A model generated the notes under the pieces. The model was given only the letters and a program-made list of their open reading frames with translations. It had not been told where the DNA came from and searched no databases. Positions 6,091-9,455 of a stretch of 9,455 nucleotides of DNA are shown here, one piece after another. Position 1 is the stretch's first letter. Each line of letters begins with the position of its first letter. Origin of the DNA: Methanobacterium sp. UBA8 (lineage in GTDB: Archaea > Methanobacteriota > Methanobacteria > Methanobacteriales > Methanobacteriaceae); the NCBI GenBank assembly GCA_002509665.1, contig DADN01000068.1:5268-14722 (forward strand). Direction: 5' to 3'. The position numbers and the translations under genes are program-made.

Positions 6091-6193
6091 TAATTTATTA
6101 TATTAATCTAATGATAATAGTTGTATTTGTATATCTAGATTATAAAGAGATCTACAATGTATACACAATATAATTATCTCCTGAAATAACCGC
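6091..6193 (-). pseudogene. Decayed copy A of the dcd 5' end, overlapping the DUF1512 3' end
   Basis: Two collinear blocks match dcd on the minus strand. Block 1 (6191-6167) matches dcd from codon 1 with 19 of 25 identical bases, ungapped. Block 2 (6154-6105) matches dcd 5893-5843, codons about 20-37 encoding DPLDSPDIQ and QPSSVDL, with 41 of 51 identical columns and one gap. About 18 nt of dcd between the blocks is missing. Seven of the nine mismatches in block 2 are C-to-T or G-to-A changes toward AT, as expected of decay in an AT-rich genome. The frame is broken by stops and the gap. Block 1 overlaps the last codons of DUF1512. Hand counts. Confidence 0.7.
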
Positions 6194-7337
6194 GCTTGTC
6201 TTCTTGCTCATCTATTTTGTCTTGCTTAATTTCTATTTCTGATATATCATCTAATATATTTTTAATTCCACAGCTGTTTCCAACTCCAACTACAAGAATA
6301 TTAGCGTCATCAGGAGAATTATAAATTAATTTCTGCACTAATTCAAATGCCTCAACTGAAGCATCTGCAATCTTCTGGTTCATGTTACTTATAGCCTCTT
6401 CAGGACTCATTTTCACAATAACAGCATCGAGTTCAATGTTTCTTTTAACAATTTCTTCTTCAATAGCCCATTTATCTACTCCAGGGCCGCCGATTGCAAC
6501 TCCAATACCTCGTGCCACTTTCCCTGTTTCTTCTCCTTCAAGTTTGGCTGCTGCATCTACTGTTATTATTTTATCTATGCTTTCTTTTTCGAGAATAGAT
6601 CTAACAGCCTTTCCAACCCTTCCAACTCGGGCTCCCGGACCTTTTGCGCGAGCTATAACCAGGTCACGTTCTTCCATTCTCTTTTTAGCGACAAACATGT
6701 CTTCGATCTCAGTTATGTACTCATTTTTATAGTCTTTCATGAGCATACCTGCAACTATTGGACCTGCACCGTCTCCAACGGGTTTTCCTTCAGAAAATGT
6801 TTTTGCACCTTCAAATTGGGCTTTTACAACCCTCATAATTAGGGGAATGCTCATTTGAAGCATCAGCAATATCTGTAAATTCCCTTTTCTTCCAAGCTCT
6901 AAATTGTGCCTTACCTGTTTTGCAACATCATTAATAGCCAGTGTGGCTTTTAAAGTCATCACGATGTTTGCTTTGGTTTCCGTGTCGGCTAAAGGGGCTA
7001 CTTCATTTACCATCTGTTTAAATCTATCTTCACTTAGATCCAGAATTTTCTCAAACTTTTTTACAAGTCCGTTGGGGTCCAGATCTACAGGAGGAACTAC
7101 AAAGAATTCCATAAAACCTTCAATTTTATCTGAAGGGTCAAGAACAGGCTTTCCTTTTTCTTTAGATATTTCAATAAGAAAATCCTTCAATTCATGAACC
7201 ATACTCTCTAATTCAAGTGCAGCCTTGTTAACACTGGATAATGCCCTTACCCTTACAATCCACGGAATTAGAAAAATGAGTAAAACTATTACCAGTATCC
7301 CAATAATATCAAATGGACTCAACCCAAATAATGCCAT
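6174..7337 (-). CDS. DUF1512 family archaeal membrane-anchored protein
   Basis: A conserved archaeal protein of unknown function, about 387 residues from the chosen start. One N-terminal hydrophobic helix (IIGILVIVLLIFLIPWIV) anchors a soluble remainder. The C-terminal half has Gly-rich segments that could be nucleotide- or ligand-binding loops (GVAIGGPGVDKWAIEEE and NILVVGVGNSCGI), but no catalytic motif is recognised. I chose the ATG at 7337 because GGGGGAAGG lies just upstream. The ATG at 7352 would overlap the trmJ-like stop as TAATG and add MWGKE, but has no clear ribosome site. It follows trmJ directly and is probably co-transcribed with it. The last residues GYFRR and the stop codon lie in sequence resembling the dcd start read in another frame. 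Family recognition is by overall pattern. Confidence 0.85.
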   Translation of the reverse strand: MALFGLSPFDIIGILVIVLLIFLIPWIVRVRALSSVNKAALELESMVHELKDFLIEISKEKGKPVLDPSDKIEGFMEFFVVPPVDLDPNGLVKKFEKILDLSEDRFKQMVNEVAPLADTETKANIVMTLKATLAINDVAKQVRHNLELGRKGNLQILLMLQMSIPLIMRVVKAQFEGAKTFSEGKPVGDGAGPIVAGMLMKDYKNEYITEIEDMFVAKKRMEERDLVIARAKGPGARVGRVGKAVRSILEKESIDKIITVDAAAKLEGEETGKVARGIGVAIGGPGVDKWAIEEEIVKRNIELDAVIVKMSPEEAISNMNQKIADASVEAFELVQKLIYNSPDDANILVVGVGNSCGIKNILDDISEIEIKQDKIDEQEDKRGYFRR

Positions 7338-7351
7338 TTCCTTCCCCCACA

Positions 7352-8050
7352 TTATTCTTTTAATTTTCGCCCTAACCTTCTTAAAGTCCCTATCAAAGTG
7401 TGTGCTTCCCTTCCAGAGATGAATGCTCTCCCTATAATATTTTTAAAAACTGTAGATGCTGTTTTCATTTTATGTTCAGGGTAACCCGTGTATTTAATCA
7501 AATTATCCATTTCCTCAATTAAAAGCTCTTTTTCAGATTTTAAAGCTATTTCAAGTTCTTCCCTAGGATAATTCTTTTCTTTTTTAAATAATTCATATAA
7601 TACAATCGCTGCAGCGTGGGAAATGTTCAGCACTGGATATTCATCGTTTGTAGGAATAGTTACAACCACATCACAGAGGGCTATCTCCTCATTATAGAGA
7701 CCGTTACCTTCTCTCCCAAATACTATGGCAATATTTCCAGTTATATTTAATGATTCTGCAAACTGCTCAGGTGTAACTGCAATCCTTGAAACATTATAAC
7801 TTCCGCCAGCCATACGTGTCGTGCCGACTGTAAAGTCTATTTTTTCAGCTTCGATGAATTCTTCAAGGGACGCATACTCTTTATGGTTCCATATAATATT
7901 TTTTGCATGCATTGCCTGATAATAAGCTTCATTTTTTAATTCACATGGATTAATAAGCACCAAATCTTTGAACGCAAAATTTTTCATGGTCCTTGCAAGG
8001 AAACCTATATTTCCTGGAGATTCTGGTTCAACAAAAACTACATAAATCAT
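7352..8050 (-). CDS. trmJ: TrmJ-like tRNA (cytidine/uridine-32) 2'-O-methyltransferase, SPOUT family
   Basis: A 232-residue SpoU/TrmJ-type RNA methyltransferase that should transfer a methyl group from S-adenosylmethionine to a ribose 2'-OH, most likely at position 32 of tRNA. The three trefoil-knot motifs are present: NIGFLAR (14-20) with the catalytic-type Arg, VFGREGNGL (110-118), and IPTNDEYPVLNISHAAAIVLYE from 132. The C-terminal arm ends in SGREAHTLIGTLRRLGRK, typical of TrmJ. Length is normal. The start has only a weak ribosome site (GTGAG about ten bases upstream). It begins 32 nt after the tfrB stop and overlaps or abuts DUF1512, so the three are likely co-transcribed. Exact target position is inferred from family, and archaeal members may prefer C32. 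Confidence 0.9.
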   Translation of the reverse strand: MIYVVFVEPESPGNIGFLARTMKNFAFKDLVLINPCELKNEAYYQAMHAKNIIWNHKEYASLEEFIEAEKIDFTVGTTRMAGGSYNVSRIAVTPEQFAESLNITGNIAIVFGREGNGLYNEEIALCDVVVTIPTNDEYPVLNISHAAAIVLYELFKKEKNYPREELEIALKSEKELLIEEMDNLIKYTGYPEHKMKTASTVFKNIIGRAFISGREAHTLIGTLRRLGRKLKE

Positions 8051-8082
8051 ATTTTTATACTCACTAAAATTAATAGAAGGGC

Positions 8083-9455
8083 TTATTTTTCATAAGCCAT
8101 TTCAAGAAGTTTTAAAATGTTCAGTACTGGGATGTCAATACCTTCCTTTTTAAGTTCGGCATCGATATTGATCTGACAGAATGGGCAGATAGTCACAACA
8201 GCGTCCACGCCGAGTTTTTTAATCATTTCTGCCTTTTCCTTGCCTAACTCTGCTGCAATTTCAGGTTTTCCGGCACGTACTCCACCACCAGCACCGCAGC
8301 ACTGATTAGGTTTTTCCATTTCCACCAGTTCAAGCCCTTTAATTTTGCTTAAAATTTCACGGGGCTCTTTATTGATTCCCTGAACTCTATTGAGGTGACA
8401 TGGGTCATGGTAAGTTACCTTCATATTTAAAGGCTTCATATCTTCAGTATTTAAGTTGTCAGCCAGGAATTCGCTGATATCAACCACGTTGAAGTTAACG
8501 CCGTATTTAGGGTAGTCTTTCTTCAAAGTTGCCCCGCATCCGGCACATACTGTTATTATTGTATCATAATCTTTGAAAACTTCTTTATTTTTCTGAGCTA
8601 GCTCTTTTACGATGTCCGTCTGTCCAGTTCTAATCATTGGAGAACCGCAGCACACCTGGTCTTCAGGCACAATTACATCTACATTGTTGTTTTCTAAAAC
8701 TTTAAGCAGTGCAAATCCTACTTCCTGCTGCCTGTAGTCTACAAGGCAACCTGTAAAGAATGCTATGTTTGATTTAGCTTTATTTTTACCAGAAACAGCT
8801 TTAATAAATCCTTCTTCAAGTGGTTCAACTGATCTACCAGTTTTTGCAATTAATTCCCTTACTTCCTTGTGCGCTGGAAGCGGGCCGACACCTTCACGGC
8901 ATGCAATTTCCCTTAACTTCTCAATTGCCCCACCAACTGTGCTTATTTCCTTAGGACATACCTCTGCACATTTTCCACATGTGGTACAGCAGTAAAGACC
9001 TTCATCAAGCCCGATTTTAGCACGTTCTTCCTTATTACGAGGGTCAAGGGCAAATTTTGAAATGTCTCGCATGAAGTAAGGGCCTGCATATTCGGCAGAT
9101 GTTTCATTTACAACAGGACATGCAGATAGACATGAAAAACATTCTATGCATCCCCTTAGTTTCTTTGAGTCTTCATATTCTTCTGGTTTTAAGACTTCAA
9201 GACACATTTCACTGTCTTGAGGTACCTCTTCTCCCCTTAAAGAGAGTTTCATCTTTTTGATCTTGTTTTCAATTTCGCTTCGATCTACAACCAGGTCCTT
9301 TAAAACATCAAAATCAAGAGGTTCAATAACTGCATTATCCTCTACTTCAGCCTTACATGCCAGTTTAACTTCGCCGTTTATCTTTAAAGCGCATGATCCG
9401 CACTGTCCAGCCCTGCATGAACACCTGTAAGCTATACCTGCATTATATTTATGGT
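8083..9455 (-). CDS. tfrB: Thiol:fumarate reductase subunit B (SdhB/HdrB fusion), 5' end beyond window
   Basis: With TfrA this cytoplasmic enzyme reduces fumarate to succinate while oxidising CoM-SH and CoB-SH to the heterodisulfide, feeding the incomplete reductive citrate pathway. The frame is open to the window edge: 67 further codons precede the first in-window Met (9252) and carry a [2Fe-2S] ligand set (CRAGQCGSC, then Cys after 11 residues). Counting from that Met, CIECFSCLSACP and CCTTCGKCAEVCP bind two further Fe-S clusters. Two HdrB-type CCG motifs follow, spaced CX31CCX33CX2C and CX32CCX36CX2C. These are the proposed thiol-oxidising part. The true start is outside the window, so the Met at 9252 is internal. 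The 3' neighbour trmJ follows after 32 nt. No tfrA is in the window; in known Methanobacteriales the two are unlinked. Confidence 0.95.
   Translation of the reverse strand, partial: HKYNAGIAYRCSCRAGQCGSCALKINGEVKLACKAEVEDNAVIEPLDFDVLKDLVVDRSEIENKIKKMKLSLRGEEVPQDSEMCLEVLKPEEYEDSKKLRGCIECFSCLSACPVVNETSAEYAGPYFMRDISKFALDPRNKEERAKIGLDEGLYCCTTCGKCAEVCPKEISTVGGAIEKLREIACREGVGPLPAHKEVRELIAKTGRSVEPLEEGFIKAVSGKNKAKSNIAFFTGCLVDYRQQEVGFALLKVLENNNVDVIVPEDQVCCGSPMIRTGQTDIVKELAQKNKEVFKDYDTIITVCAGCGATLKKDYPKYGVNFNVVDISEFLADNLNTEDMKPLNMKVTYHDPCHLNRVQGINKEPREILSKIKGLELVEMEKPNQCCGAGGGVRAGKPEIAAELGKEKAEMIKKLGVDAVVTICPFCQINIDAELKKEGIDIPVLNILKLLEMAYEK

Noticed and set aside
5812..6093. Plus-strand open frame of 93 residues across the dcd start and the upstream gap
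   Set aside because: It is antisense to dcd and to its decayed copies, has no ribosome site and no recognisable protein features.
6382..7422. Three plus-strand frames opposite DUF1512 and trmJ
   Set aside because: Antisense shadows of well-supported genes, with Ser/Thr-rich composition typical of reverse-strand reading.
8765..8995. Plus-strand 76-residue frame opposite tfrB
   Set aside because: Antisense to the Fe-S and CCG domains of tfrB, with no start signals.

Overview
The window looks like chromosomal DNA of a hydrogenotrophic methanogen of the Methanobacteriales, probably a mesophilic AT-rich Methanobacterium-like species. The reasons are a TfrB-type thiol:fumarate reductase subunit (a SdhB/HdrB fusion known from these methanogens), a FilR1-type archaeal regulator, an archaeal/eukaryotic-type glycyl-tRNA synthetase, an archaeal DUF1512 membrane protein, archaeal TATA-like boxes, and Shine-Dalgarno sequences matching GGAGGTGAT.

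Left part (1-3387, plus strand): a winged-helix/FilR1-domain regulator is followed by a 470-nt AT-rich gap and then two tandem UbiA-superfamily prenyltransferase paralogs. The two are about 69% identical over a 180-residue ungapped core, by hand count. Two perfect inverted repeats sit just upstream of the first paralog, where an archaeal repressor or activator would act. This part looks like accessory DNA, and the prenyl acceptor is unknown.

Right part (3466-9455, minus strand): a housekeeping block reads, in transcription order, tfrB (5' end outside the window), trmJ-like tRNA 2'-O-methyltransferase, DUF1512 membrane protein, dcd (dCTP deaminase, probably dUMP-forming) and glyS. tfrB, trmJ and DUF1512 are tightly packed and probably form an operon. 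dcd may be reached by readthrough, because no clear terminator precedes it. glyS has its own leader and converges on the second ubiA gene.

The least expected structure lies between DUF1512 and dcd. The 222-nt gap is not random spacer. It holds two decayed tandem copies of the 5' end of dcd, and the more upstream one runs into the last codons of DUF1512. The present dcd is therefore the third of three head copies in a row, and its promoter region appears to be built from old dcd coding sequence. No tRNA, rRNA, CRISPR array, insertion sequence or transposase was recognised.
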